Assembly: GCA_030827745.1 (NCBI GenBank)
Contig: JAURDW010000005.1
Coordinates: forward strand, 1-52,375
Origin: Candidatus Poseidonia sp.
GTDB lineage: Archaea; Thermoplasmatota; Poseidoniia; Poseidoniales; Poseidoniaceae
Direction of reading: 5' to 3'
DNA length: 52,375 nucleotides
The position numbers were made by a program, and so were the translations under genes. Numbering within the stretch: position 1 is the first letter of the stretch; the number at the start of each line of letters is the position of its first letter. The notes beneath the pieces are model-generated. The model had not been told where the DNA came from. It saw only the letters and a list, made by a program, of their open reading frames with translations, and did no database searches. Positions 27,660-35,497 of the stretch are shown one piece after another.

Positions 27660-28015
27660 GTTTTTTCCTCCATTCGCATGCTTTGGGTTTCTTCGAGGCA
27701 GGAAAGCATCTTCATCACCAGCGGGCTTCCCACGCTGTAAATCACGCTTTGACCGTCTCGCTCTGCACGGACGATGCCGAGGTGATACATCTGCCTCAAG
27801 TGTTGTGAAGTCACGGGCTGTGACAAGCCGATTTCTGCTTGAATCGCTTTGACCTTCATCTCACCGCTACGCAACAATTCAACGATGCGAAGCCGGTCAG
27901 GATGGCCCAAGCATTTGATCACCTTCGAGACGTCGCTGACGAACTGAGCGTCAAGGACGAAGGACGGCGCCGGAACCTGCTTCTCCACGGCGAGAAAGTG
28001 ATACAACAAATACAT
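27656..28015 (-). CDS. ArsR-family winged-helix regulator of the sulfur operon
   Basis: A 119-residue ArsR/SmtB-type repressor: helix-turn-helix core IQAEIGLSQPVTSQHLRQMYHLGIV and wing AERDGQSVIYSVGS. It has only two cysteines, Cys35 (VIKCLGHPDR) and Cys105 (MLSCLEE), and lacks metal-site motifs such as ELCVCDL. A two-Cys arrangement is how the persulfide sensors SqrR/BigR work, although Cys35 is not at exactly their first position. It is the first gene of the operon and so probably autoregulated. ATG 28015 lies 26 bases from a TATA-like box, fitting leaderless expression; GTG 27988 is an alternative start. Confidence 0.88.
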   Translation of the reverse strand: MYLLYHFLAVEKQVPAPSFVLDAQFVSDVSKVIKCLGHPDRLRIVELLRSGEMKVKAIQAEIGLSQPVTSQHLRQMYHLGIVRAERDGQSVIYSVGSPLVMKMLSCLEETQSMRMEEKT

Positions 28016-28021
28016 TAACTT

Positions 28022-28045
28022 ATTTGCATAAATGAATGTTTTACC
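28022..28045 (-). promoter_or_regulatory. Probable TATA box and A/T-rich dyad ahead of the sulfur operon
   Basis: On the minus strand, GGTAAAACA (28037-28045) is centred about 26 bases before the ATG at 28015, the distance expected for a leaderless archaeal promoter. Between it and the start lies the dyad ATTT-N4-AAAT (28022-28033). ArsR repressors typically bind such A/T-rich dyads, and a protein bound here would block polymerase loading. Position and symmetry are seen; function is inferred. Confidence 0.45.
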
Positions 28046-28113
28046 GGAGCCTTACCGATTCCCCAAAAAAATGAGGACTTCCAGACCACGACGAAGGCCC
28101 GTTCAGCCTCGCA

Positions 28114-28938
28114 TCACGCAAAGATCGAACCGATGTCCATGAGGTATTTCACGAGCACCACGCCGACCAACAACATAAACACGCGAAGGATGTTTTCCGA
28201 TGAAATGTAGCGCATCCCGAACTGAGCGCCCAACTTTGCTCCAAAGTAGGTCAAGAGCGGCAACGACAACAAAAACACGGCATTGGAACGGAGGGTCTGC
28301 CAGTCGCTGGCCTCAATAAACACAAGATGTGTAAGGATGGCCACGGGCACAACGACCATCATCAGATGAAGACTTGAGCCGATGGCTTTTCGAGTCGGCA
28401 ATTGGGCGTATTGTTGCAAGACGGGGACATAAATGACACCTGCTCCAATGGCTAGGATGGAAGAGAGCATGCCCCCGATTCCGGTACCGATACGCAACGG
28501 AAGATGGTGAAGAGGGAGCGGCTCCGATGCCTCACCGACGGATTTTGCGGCCGCAAGGGCTTTTTTCCCGAGCTTTTTGGCGGTTTTTCTCAACGACCAA
28601 ACCAACATCAGCGCACTCAACGACTTGAAAATCAGGTCGAAATCATCACCCAATTGAATGACGATAGCCACCCCGAGCAGGGCAGCAGGGACGGCGCCGA
28701 CCAAACCCGACTTCACGGCCTCATCGTTGACATGGCCTTCTTTCCTGTGAGCCAGTCCGCTGCCGTAACTCACGACGCAAGTCAGGGTCAAGGACACGGC
28801 AAACAAGGCGCCATCGATTTCCCAACCCCCGACGTAATGCAACAGCGGCACGAAAAGGAGACCCCCTCCCATGCCAACGGGTGCAAACATAAAGGCGATG
28901 AAAAACACACCGAGAGCAAGAAGGATTTGGTCGTACAT
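28114..28938 (-). CDS. TauE/SafE-family anion exporter
   Basis: A 274-residue membrane protein with eight or so helices and the twofold pattern of the TauE/SafE (DUF81) family: FAPVGMGGGLLFVPLLHYVGG in the first half and IGTGIGGMLSSILAIGAGVIYVPVLQ in the second. Members export sulfite, sulfoacetate or related anions. It is upstream of the ArsR gene on the same strand with about 100 bases between, in which the operon promoter lies, so it is probably a separate transcript of the same regulon. Removal of sulfite or sulfate is the likely job here, by context. Confidence 0.85.
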   Translation of the reverse strand: MYDQILLALGVFFIAFMFAPVGMGGGLLFVPLLHYVGGWEIDGALFAVSLTLTCVVSYGSGLAHRKEGHVNDEAVKSGLVGAVPAALLGVAIVIQLGDDFDLIFKSLSALMLVWSLRKTAKKLGKKALAAAKSVGEASEPLPLHHLPLRIGTGIGGMLSSILAIGAGVIYVPVLQQYAQLPTRKAIGSSLHLMMVVVPVAILTHLVFIEASDWQTLRSNAVFLLSLPLLTYFGAKLGAQFGMRYISSENILRVFMLLVGVVLVKYLMDIGSIFA

Positions 28939-29058
28939 GGTGGTGCCTCATCAAAAGGTGCTGTCGCCCTTGTCCTGATTCGCCTGCCGAGGGCAGGGGT
29001 GAAAGTGTTTTCTTCGCCTTGACGGCGAATCGAGGTTTTGGACAAGCAGGGGGCCTCG

Positions 29059-29520
29059 TCAAAGCTTCGTTGATGCATCGTCAAGCGCCAAGGGCCGCAC
29101 CGGATGAGCCAACCACGACGGGTCGTTTTTCCAGTCAAAGGAAGGGACATCAACGTACACCTCAACCTCGTTACCGTCGGGGTCGAGCATGTACACCGAA
29201 TGTGAAATGCCGTGGTCGCTTTGACCGACCACCTTTGCACCAACGGCCATGCAACGGGCCTTCGCAGCCACAAGTTCAGCGTCGTCGCTCCCAATGCACC
29301 AACCGGTGTGGTACAACCCGATTCGGTGGCCAGCCAGGGGACCGGGTGCATCGCCTACTTCGAGAAGGAGGAGTTCGTGATGGGTGCGCCCCCCGCTCAG
29401 AGCGGTGGCTCTTCCTCCGAACGTTGTCCCGACAACTTCCAAACCGACCACGCGTGTATAGAATTCCACCATCGGGGGCATGGAGCGGACATAGAGCACA
29501 TAATGGCCCAATTCAACCAT
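29059..29520 (-). CDS. VOC-superfamily (glyoxalase/extradiol dioxygenase-like) protein
   Basis: A 153-residue vicinal-oxygen-chelate protein. The beta-alpha-beta-beta-beta start LGHYVLYVRSMPPMVEFYTRVVGLEV is followed by a candidate metal His in HHELLLLEV, then SDHGISHSVYMLDPDGNEVEVYVD, which resembles catechol 2,3-dioxygenase-like members. The second metal Glu would be in NEVEVY. ATG 29520 fits the family start; a TTG at 29550 would instead overlap the acyl-CoA dehydrogenase stop. It is on the same strand as and directly downstream of that gene. Substrate unknown. Confidence 0.8.
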   Translation of the reverse strand: MVELGHYVLYVRSMPPMVEFYTRVVGLEVVGTTFGGRATALSGGRTHHELLLLEVGDAPGPLAGHRIGLYHTGWCIGSDDAELVAAKARCMAVGAKVVGQSDHGISHSVYMLDPDGNEVEVYVDVPSFDWKNDPSWLAHPVRPLALDDASTKL

Positions 29521-29546
29521 GTGCACCCCTCTCAAATGAACCCCGT

Positions 29547-30722
29547 TCAAACATTTCGCGTGAAAGCCTGAATGCCGGTGATGTAGCGACCAAGAATCAA
29601 ATTGTGAATGTCGTGGGTGCCTTCGTATGTTTTTACCGACTCAAGGTTGGCCATGTGACGCATGATGGGGTATTCATCGAGTACGCCGTTTGCCCCGTGG
29701 ATGTCGCGAGCAACTCGAGCGATCTCGAGGGCGATGTCGACGTTGTTCATCTTCGCCAAGGAGATTTGCTCGGGGAACCAGGTCCCCTCGTCTTTTTTGC
29801 GCCCCAAATGGTAGGCCAGCAATTGGCCTTTGGTGATTTCTCGCAGCATCCATGCAAGTTTGTTCTGCACCAGTTGGTAGGACGCAATGGGGTGGTCAAA
29901 TTGAATGCGAGAAAGGGCATAGGTCTTGGCGCTGTGGAAACAGGCCATCGCTGAACCTAAGGCACCCCAAGAGATGCCGTACCGTGCGTTGTTCAAGCAG
30001 GAGAACGGTCCGCGAAGCCCCTTGACGCCAGGAAGCATTCGGTCTTTGGGAATCTTGCAGTCTTGGAACACCAACTCGCTGGTCACGCTGGCTTTGAGCG
30101 AGTGCTTGCCCTTCATCTCAGGAGCGGTGAAGCCCTCATCGCCCTTTTCCACAATGAAGCCACGAATAATGCCGTCCAATTTCGCCCAAACCACGGCCAC
30201 ATCGGCGATGGTCCCGTTGGTGATCCACATTTTTGCACCGTTGAGAAGATAGTGGTCGCCCTTGTCCTCTGCTTTGGTGACCATGTCACCAGGATTTGAC
30301 CCATAATCCGGCTCGGTGAGGCCGAAGCAACCCACCCATTCGCCCGAAGCCATTTTCGGAAGGTACGTTTCTTTTTGTTGTTCAGAGCCAAAATCCCAGA
30401 TGGGATACATGGCCAGCGAACCTTGGACCGAGGCGAAGGACCGAAGGCCGCTGTCACCTCGCTCCAATTCTTGACAAATCAAGCCGTAGGCAACATAGGA
30501 AAGTCCGGGGCAGCCGTAGCCTTTCAGAGGCGCACCGAGTACGCCCATTTCCCCGAGGGCCACGCGCCACTCATCGAGAAAAACACCTTCCTCGCAGGCC
30601 TGTTCAATCTTGGGAATTACCGCTTCATCAACCCACTCGCGAACCATGTCCCGTATCATCCGCTCTTCCTCTGTAAGGAGGCTTTCAATGTCGTAAAAGT
30701 CCAGGCCTTCAAACGGTTCCAT
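29547..30722 (-). CDS. gcdH: Glutaryl-CoA dehydrogenase
   Basis: FAD enzyme that oxidises and decarboxylates glutaryl-CoA to crotonyl-CoA in lysine and tryptophan breakdown, passing electrons to ETF. The 391-residue product matches human GCDH closely: GVLGAPLKGYGCPG, YGLICQELERGDSG, then the Arg in SGLRSFASVQGS that contacts the glutaryl carboxylate in GCDH, CFGLTEPDYGSNP, WITNGTIADVAVVWA, GPFSCLNNARYGISWG, and the catalytic Glu367 in KTYEGTHDIHNLILGR. It is followed by the VOC gene and lies about 4 kb from etfBA, its likely electron acceptor. Confidence 0.93.
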   Translation of the reverse strand: MEPFEGLDFYDIESLLTEEERMIRDMVREWVDEAVIPKIEQACEEGVFLDEWRVALGEMGVLGAPLKGYGCPGLSYVAYGLICQELERGDSGLRSFASVQGSLAMYPIWDFGSEQQKETYLPKMASGEWVGCFGLTEPDYGSNPGDMVTKAEDKGDHYLLNGAKMWITNGTIADVAVVWAKLDGIIRGFIVEKGDEGFTAPEMKGKHSLKASVTSELVFQDCKIPKDRMLPGVKGLRGPFSCLNNARYGISWGALGSAMACFHSAKTYALSRIQFDHPIASYQLVQNKLAWMLREITKGQLLAYHLGRKKDEGTWFPEQISLAKMNNVDIALEIARVARDIHGANGVLDEYPIMRHMANLESVKTYEGTHDIHNLILGRYITGIQAFTRNV

Positions 30723-30795
30723 GGGGGTCCCTCATGACACCTGCCTCGCGGGTGCTTCATCAACATAACCCTTCGGCAACGGGAACCAAACGGGT

Positions 30796-31974
30796 TCATT
30801 TCTTTCCGAACCGAACCTCTCGGTACTTCCGTTGGAGGAAGGGGCTGTTCATGTAGATGAGACCGAGGATCACACCGGGCACGGAAATTGCAACGGCGCC
30901 GAGCACGAGGACATCCATGATGGTCGCTTCAACTTCCTCGGTGGCCGGTGTGAACGCAACAACGTTGCCAAACTCGGTGATGAGGAAGCCCCGATGAAGG
31001 CTGTTTTCCCAAACCACGGCGAGACTTCGGCCTGCGATGACTTCGTTCCATTGGGCAGCATCCTCGGGCATCAAAACGGTCTCCGCAGACCCGGTCATGG
31101 TTTCGTGGCGAACGAGCCCAAGAGGGGCAAGGTGAATCAGCCCCGTTCCGCCATGACCAGGGCTGACACCGATGTGTTCGCCCAAGCCGAGGTCCAGTTT
31201 CATGGCAGGGTCAACGCTGCTGAATTTCGGATTGATGACGTTAATTTGAATCACACGACTGAGCAAACCGCTTGCAAAACCAACGCATTCGTTGAGGGCG
31301 GCATTGGTGCAATCAACACCCACCCAAGTTTGGGCGGAAGTGTTCGCCATCCAGGAAAGGCGATGGTCCCCGTCGATGACGGCGATTCCGTCGTCCATCG
31401 AGGCGGCAAAGCAAACGTTCCTGTTCCGGTGGCAGGTCAAGTCCGTAACGGCGCTCGTTCCATGACCATCAAGGCGTTCGAATCCGGTGTGCTCTGCGAA
31501 CTTCCAAACCGAACCATCGCTGGCTCCAACATACGCAAAGTCGCCTGAAGGTCGCCAGGCAACGGCCGTAAGTTCGTATCCCAAAACGCTGAATGTTCCG
31601 TTGACGTACGTCACGCTGAGGTCGTCGGCGGCGTAACGCATGGCGAGACCCTCATCGCCGACCAAAAGGGCGGTGTTGCCCCGGGGATGCCATGCGATGT
31701 CGTGGACCGTGCTGTTTCTCCCCGTGACCAGTTCAACATCTTTGCTCCGGTCACCGGCTTCGTCCGCAGAAATGAGACGAGCGAAGCCTTCCATGCCACC
31801 AAGAAGAACATCGGTGCCGTCCGGTGAGACGGCCCCCACACGTATGCCGAGGTCGGTTTCGCCGATTGTTCCGACATCTTCGAGGGCAACCCGTGTGACC
31901 AAGCCCTCGGCCATCACGCCCGGTTGGAGAACCAAAAACGCAAGGCAAACCACGAGCATCGTCCGACTTCGCAT
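30796..31974 (-). CDS. Secreted, membrane-anchored beta-propeller (WD40-like) protein
   Basis: A 392-residue protein. ATG 31974 begins a signal peptide (MRSRTMLVVCLAFLVLQPGVMA). The body has repeated four-stranded units typical of propellers, e.g. VHDIAWHPRGNTALLVGDEG, ELTAVAWRPSGDFAYVGASDGSVWKF and VTDLTCHRNRNVCFAAS. A C-terminal transmembrane helix (VLVLGAVAISVPGVILGLIYM) ends in a basic cytoplasmic tail (QRKYREVRFGKK). The frame opens upstream at 32031, but the added residues would spoil the signal peptide. It should sit on the outer face of the membrane. Ligand unknown. A similar architecture, with an N-terminal anchor, occurs at 51080. Confidence 0.72.
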   Translation of the reverse strand: MRSRTMLVVCLAFLVLQPGVMAEGLVTRVALEDVGTIGETDLGIRVGAVSPDGTDVLLGGMEGFARLISADEAGDRSKDVELVTGRNSTVHDIAWHPRGNTALLVGDEGLAMRYAADDLSVTYVNGTFSVLGYELTAVAWRPSGDFAYVGASDGSVWKFAEHTGFERLDGHGTSAVTDLTCHRNRNVCFAASMDDGIAVIDGDHRLSWMANTSAQTWVGVDCTNAALNECVGFASGLLSRVIQINVINPKFSSVDPAMKLDLGLGEHIGVSPGHGGTGLIHLAPLGLVRHETMTGSAETVLMPEDAAQWNEVIAGRSLAVVWENSLHRGFLITEFGNVVAFTPATEEVEATIMDVLVLGAVAISVPGVILGLIYMNSPFLQRKYREVRFGKK

Positions 31975-31992
31975 GGCTTCTCCACCAAATCC

Positions 31993-32000
31993 GATATGAA
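31993..32000 (-). promoter_or_regulatory. TATA-like box of the propeller gene
   Basis: On the minus strand TTCATATC is centred about 23 bases before the ATG at 31974, which fits a leaderless transcript. It is back to back with the promoter of the DUF5611-tyrS genes. Confidence 0.35.
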
Positions 32001-32009
32001 AACCCCTCC

Positions 32010-32033
32010 CCTTGGATGGCCTCCCCTCCAAGG
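32010..32033. promoter_or_regulatory. Dyad between two divergent promoters
   Basis: CCTTGGA (32010-32016) and TCCAAGG (32027-32033) form a 7-base inverted repeat around a 10-base spacer. It lies between the TATA-like boxes of the propeller gene (minus strand) and the DUF5611 gene (plus strand), the place expected for a shared operator. It could also form an RNA hairpin. Confidence 0.35.
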
Positions 32034-32048
32034 ACCAGCACGGTGAGC

Positions 32049-32055
32049 CTTATTT
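32049..32055 (+). promoter_or_regulatory. TATA-like box of the DUF5611-tyrS operon
   Basis: CTTATTT is centred 26 bases before the ATG at 32078, as expected for a leaderless archaeal transcript, and supports that start over upstream codons in the same frame. Confidence 0.4.
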
Positions 32056-32077
32056 GACGGGAGCCGGTGCCGTCGCC

Positions 32078-32599
32078 ATGGAGCGATTTTCAGTCAAACG
32101 TGGACTCATCAAAAGCATGGGTGGAAATGCAGGATTGGCCAAACTGGCCACGGGATACTTCGAGAACATCAACGTGGATGCCGAAGGCGTCTTCTCGGGC
32201 TCCTTTGGGTTGTTGGTGAAAGTTGAGGGGTCGTATGACAGCGCTGGGAAATTAGCGGTTGATGTGGAACAGATGAAGGGTGCTGACCTTGCGGCCTTCT
32301 TGGAAAGCGACGACGGCAGGGAACAGGCGATGGAGTCGCGCAGGCGATGGTCGGGTTTTCTCGACGAGGCAACCGGGTACAACGCCAAACAACGAGGTGA
32401 CAAAGCCAAAGAAGACGCTAAAAAACTCTCGAAAGCGAAGTCAGCCATCAAGATGGCTCACAAATCAATGGAGATGATGAACGTCGACCAAACAACGGTC
32501 GACCGAGCCCACGAACTGATTGCTCAACTTGAGGCGACCATGGAAAAAGGCGAATTCCCCACCGAAACCCAGGTCAAGAAACTCAACGATTTGTTTTGA
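32078..32599 (+). CDS. DUF5611-like protein
   Basis: A 173-residue soluble protein. Its first 120 residues resemble the DUF5611 proteins I associate with Thermoplasmatota: MERFSVKRGLIKSM at the start, GVFSGSFGLLVKVEGSYD, and RRRWSGFLDEATGYNAKQR. The C-terminal 50 residues are Lys/Ala/Met-rich and helical. ATG 32078 is preceded by a TATA-like box. It is nine bases upstream of tyrS and so probably co-transcribed. No function is known for the family. Confidence 0.65.
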   Translation: MERFSVKRGLIKSMGGNAGLAKLATGYFENINVDAEGVFSGSFGLLVKVEGSYDSAGKLAVDVEQMKGADLAAFLESDDGREQAMESRRRWSGFLDEATGYNAKQRGDKAKEDAKKLSKAKSAIKMAHKSMEMMNVDQTTVDRAHELIAQLEATMEKGEFPTETQVKKLNDLF

Positions 32600-32608
32600 G
32601 GCAGCACC

Positions 32609-33754
32609 ATGGCCACCGACGGACCGCTTCCCTCCTTGCTCGGGGACCCCGAGGCCGTCGCAGGTATGGACCCTGCTGCCCGGAACCGTTTGGTGACGAT
32701 GGTCGGCAGCGTTGAGGAAGTCGTGGGCGTCGATCACCTCATCGATGTCCTCTCCGGTGGCAAAAGCCATGCGAACGACGAGGTCGTGCGATGCTATGTC
32801 GGTTTCGAGCCAAGCGGCAAAGCTCACATTGGATGGAAGGTCCTTGCGTTGCAATGCAAACGCATGCTCGAGGCTGATGCGAACGTGATGATTTTTCTGG
32901 CCGACTGGCACGCTTGGGTGAACGACAAATTCAACGGTGACATGCAAGCCATCCAAACCACTGCCGCCTACATGGAGGCGACGTTCCGAGCCCTGCTCGA
33001 TCACCCCCCCGAAGGCGAGGGCCCTGGTGAGTTGAGGTTTGTTTGGGCATCCAAAGTCATGGAGTCTCCGGATTATTGGGCGAGGGTGCTGCGCTGCTCC
33101 AAAGGAGCGACCCTCGCCATGGTCAGAAAAACCTTCACGATCATGGGGAGAGATGAAGCCTCCTCAGACCACGATCTTTCGAAATTCTACTACCCTGCCA
33201 TGCAGGCGGCTGATATTTTTGAGATGGATATTGATGTGGCCATTGGCGGCATGGATCAACGAAAGGCCCACATGTTCATGAGGGACGTGGCCTCAAAATA
33301 CGGCTGGCAAAAAGCCACCTGCCTTCACACCCCCATCATCTCCTCGCTCAAGGCATCCGGAGCAAGGATGGAGTCGTTTGACCATAAAATGTCAAAATCC
33401 GACCCAAAGGGAGCCTTGTTAATCCACGACAACGCCGAGCAGATTCGGAAAAAAATGCGCAAAGCCTACATTTCCCCTGAAGACCCGGAATCCCCGGTTT
33501 ACGAGCTTGCTGAACACATCGTCCTTGCGGAATTTGGAGAAATTGTTGTGACCCCTGACCCCCGCTTCGGCGAGCCTTCAACCTGGACTTCTCTCGAAGC
33601 GTTTAGGACGGCAGTCATGGACGGCACGCTGCACCCACTTGACGCGAAATTCGGTGTTGCGGATGGCATTGCACGAGGTTTGTCGGGCGTTCATGCACAC
33701 TTTGAGAGCGACCCCGCCCTTCTCGATGCGGTGACCGAACTCACCAAAGGATGA
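32609..33754 (+). CDS. tyrS: Tyrosyl-tRNA synthetase, archaeal type
   Basis: Charges tRNA-Tyr. The 381-residue class I synthetase shows VGFEPSGKAHIGW with the HIGH-like motif at residues 73-76, LADWHAWVNDKFNGD, SKFYYPAMQAADIFEMDIDVAIGGMDQRKAHM, and the KMSKS loop in FDHKMSKSDPKGAL. The short C-terminal domain is that of archaeal/eukaryal enzymes, without the bacterial S4-like end. A roughly 40-residue N-terminal extension precedes the usual start. It ends four bases before the stop of the convergent MCM-like gene. Confidence 0.95.
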   Translation: MATDGPLPSLLGDPEAVAGMDPAARNRLVTMVGSVEEVVGVDHLIDVLSGGKSHANDEVVRCYVGFEPSGKAHIGWKVLALQCKRMLEADANVMIFLADWHAWVNDKFNGDMQAIQTTAAYMEATFRALLDHPPEGEGPGELRFVWASKVMESPDYWARVLRCSKGATLAMVRKTFTIMGRDEASSDHDLSKFYYPAMQAADIFEMDIDVAIGGMDQRKAHMFMRDVASKYGWQKATCLHTPIISSLKASGARMESFDHKMSKSDPKGALLIHDNAEQIRKKMRKAYISPEDPESPVYELAEHIVLAEFGEIVVTPDPRFGEPSTWTSLEAFRTAVMDGTLHPLDAKFGVADGIARGLSGVHAHFESDPALLDAVTELTKG

Positions 33755-33758
33755 GCGC

Positions 33759-34610
33759 TTAGGCTTCGCCTTCGAGCACTTCAACACTCAGCACTTGCAG
33801 AGAAAGGACACGTCGCGTGTCTTTGGAGAAGGTGCGATTTGGAAACGGCTCAACGCGAACGATTCCGTTCACACGAGCACAGGAACCTTTCTCAAGTTCC
33901 CCCACGAGGTCGTCAGAGACCACGCCCACCATCTCGTCTTCCTGCGAAACATGGAGAAGTTCGCCTTCTTCGCTGAACACCGCTTGGCACATTTGGATGT
34001 CTTGAACGTCTTCGTAGTTGGAGTGTTCGGTTGACATCACAAACTGTGGGCGAGGTGGACGGACGCTGTACGGTTCTTCCTCCATATCGAGGCGTTTGAG
34101 CAAACGGGCGAAGCAGGTCTCGCAGTGGCTTGGACTTTCGCGTTCTCGAGCCCGTCGTTGCTTCATCGTGGTCTGCTCTTTACAGCGTTTGCACTCGTAC
34201 ACCGCTTCTTGAACCCAGCCGTAGGAAGGAGAGATGTCGTTGATTTTTACGGTGATGCTGACCACCTTATTCCTGTCTCGCATTCGAAGGGTGTCAATTC
34301 GGCGATGATAGTCTTCGTCCAGTTCAACCACCCTGATGATGGGGCGCATGCGCACCATGTTCTCGTCAAATTGCTCCCGCATCACCTGGTGGCCCAACTC
34401 ATGAAACCGCGTTGGGTTGAGATGAAATGACATTCGAAGGTCTTCGTAGTCGCAAACCAATCGGTGAGCGATCTCAAAACCGTGAATAATGCCGGGATTT
34501 CCCTGAAGGTGTTGAATGTCTTCGAGGTAATGCTTGCTCACCAGCAGCCGCCAGGCACGGAGGATGGCTTGTTCTTCGGGGTCAAGGTCAATTTCGTGTT
34601 CGGAGGGCAT
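33759..34610 (-). CDS. Stand-alone MCM N-terminal-like OB-fold/zinc protein without ATPase
   Basis: A 283-residue protein that matches the N-terminal half of archaeal MCM helicases. A helical part A (residues about 1-95, with VCDYEDLRMSFHLNP and MVRMRPIIRVVELDEDYHRRI) comes first. An OB-like domain (RDRNKVVSITVKINDISPSYGWVQEAVYECKRC) is interrupted by a zinc finger (Cys140, Cys143, Cys163, Cys166). It continues with NYEDVQDIQMCQ and MVGVVSDDLVGELEKGSCARVNGIVRVEP, which parallels the MCM segment ending in DRVRVTGI. It stops before any Walker A motif, so it has no AAA+ domain. It may bind DNA or regulate full-length MCM. The gene has its own TATA-like box. Confidence 0.75.
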   Translation of the reverse strand: MPSEHEIDLDPEEQAILRAWRLLVSKHYLEDIQHLQGNPGIIHGFEIAHRLVCDYEDLRMSFHLNPTRFHELGHQVMREQFDENMVRMRPIIRVVELDEDYHRRIDTLRMRDRNKVVSITVKINDISPSYGWVQEAVYECKRCKEQTTMKQRRARERESPSHCETCFARLLKRLDMEEEPYSVRPPRPQFVMSTEHSNYEDVQDIQMCQAVFSEEGELLHVSQEDEMVGVVSDDLVGELEKGSCARVNGIVRVEPFPNRTFSKDTRRVLSLQVLSVEVLEGEA

Positions 34611-34636
34611 GGGATTTCTCCGGAGATTGGACGGTC

Positions 34637-34642
34637 TTTAAC
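34637..34642 (-). promoter_or_regulatory. TATA-like box of the MCM N-domain gene
   Basis: On the minus strand GTTAAA is centred about 29 bases before the ATG at 34610, consistent with a leaderless or nearly leaderless transcript. Confidence 0.35.
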
Positions 34643-34750
34643 TCTAACCGGTACGGGAGTGGATGAAACGAGCCGCAAAACAAGCCACATGGCGTAGAGG
34701 CAAGGTTCATGAATTGCTTGTCGGTAGCCAAAATACAGGAGTCATGCAGC

Positions 34751-35488
34751 ATGCCGAACATCATCGTCCTCGTGAAACAAGTTCCCGACACCAACGCCAA
34801 AATTGCGGTTAACGGTGACCGCGTGGACCTCTCTGCCGTGAAGATGGTGATGAGCCCTTACGACGAATTTGCGGTCGAGACCGCCCTTCAGCACCGAGAG
34901 GCCGCAGGGGGCGAGGTCACAGCGCTTACCGTCGGTGGCGCTGGCAGCGACAAGATCCTCAAGGACGCCAAGGCCATCGGAGTTGACCGCATCGTACGGG
35001 TCGCTGCTGAAGGTGAGATGGACTCCAACGCCCTTCAAACCGTCCTCGCACAAGCCGTGACCGAACTCGGCGGTGAAATGGTGTACTGCGGCAAAGCAGC
35101 CGCTGATACCGGCGCAGGTTCTACAGGACCAGGGCTTGCTGAGCGACTGGGCTGGGCTTCGATTTCCAACGCCATCAGCGCCTCCTTTGACGGCGGTCTT
35201 TCCGTCGTGGCCCCAAACGGTGCAGGAAACGCAAACGTGCAAGCACCTTTGCCTGCCGTCGTTTCCTGTGACAAAGGGGCTTTTAAAGTTAGAAAACCCA
35301 ATGTCAAAGGCATCATGCAAGCCAAGAAAGCAAGCGTAGAAGTTCTTTCTATAGAGGTCCCTGCTTCCGCCGTCTCCATCGTCGCTCACGCCCTGCCCCC
35401 TGCGAAACCCGCTGGGAAAACCTACAACGGTGGCGAGGCAGCAGCAGAAGTGGCTCAACTGCTTCGAGACGAAGCCAACGTCCTATGA
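34751..35488 (+). CDS. etfB: Electron transfer flavoprotein beta subunit
   Basis: AMP/FAD-binding small subunit of ETF, which accepts electrons from acyl-CoA dehydrogenases such as the GcdH encoded 4 kb away. It begins MPNIIVLVKQVPDTNAKI, with VMSPYDEFAVETALQHRE, ALTVGGAGSDKILKDAKAIGVDRIVRV and CGKAAADTGAGSTGPGLAERLG. The 245-residue length is normal. The frame is open from 34709, but ATG 34751 fits the family start. etfA follows after nine bases. Confidence 0.95.
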   Translation: MPNIIVLVKQVPDTNAKIAVNGDRVDLSAVKMVMSPYDEFAVETALQHREAAGGEVTALTVGGAGSDKILKDAKAIGVDRIVRVAAEGEMDSNALQTVLAQAVTELGGEMVYCGKAAADTGAGSTGPGLAERLGWASISNAISASFDGGLSVVAPNGAGNANVQAPLPAVVSCDKGAFKVRKPNVKGIMQAKKASVEVLSIEVPASAVSIVAHALPPAKPAGKTYNGGEAAAEVAQLLRDEANVL

Positions 35489-35497
35489 GGTGATACC

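Noticed and set aside
28977-29033. Long inverted repeat (GATTCGCC and GGCGAATC) upstream of the TauE gene
   Set aside because: The arms are only eight bases and far apart, a shorter TTCGCC/GGCGAA hairpin overlaps them, and no T-run follows on the minus strand. Not strong enough to call a terminator.
31475-31500. TTCGAATCC-like T-loop sequence suggesting a tRNA
   Set aside because: No matching acceptor, D-arm or anticodon stem surrounds it, and it lies in the propeller coding region.
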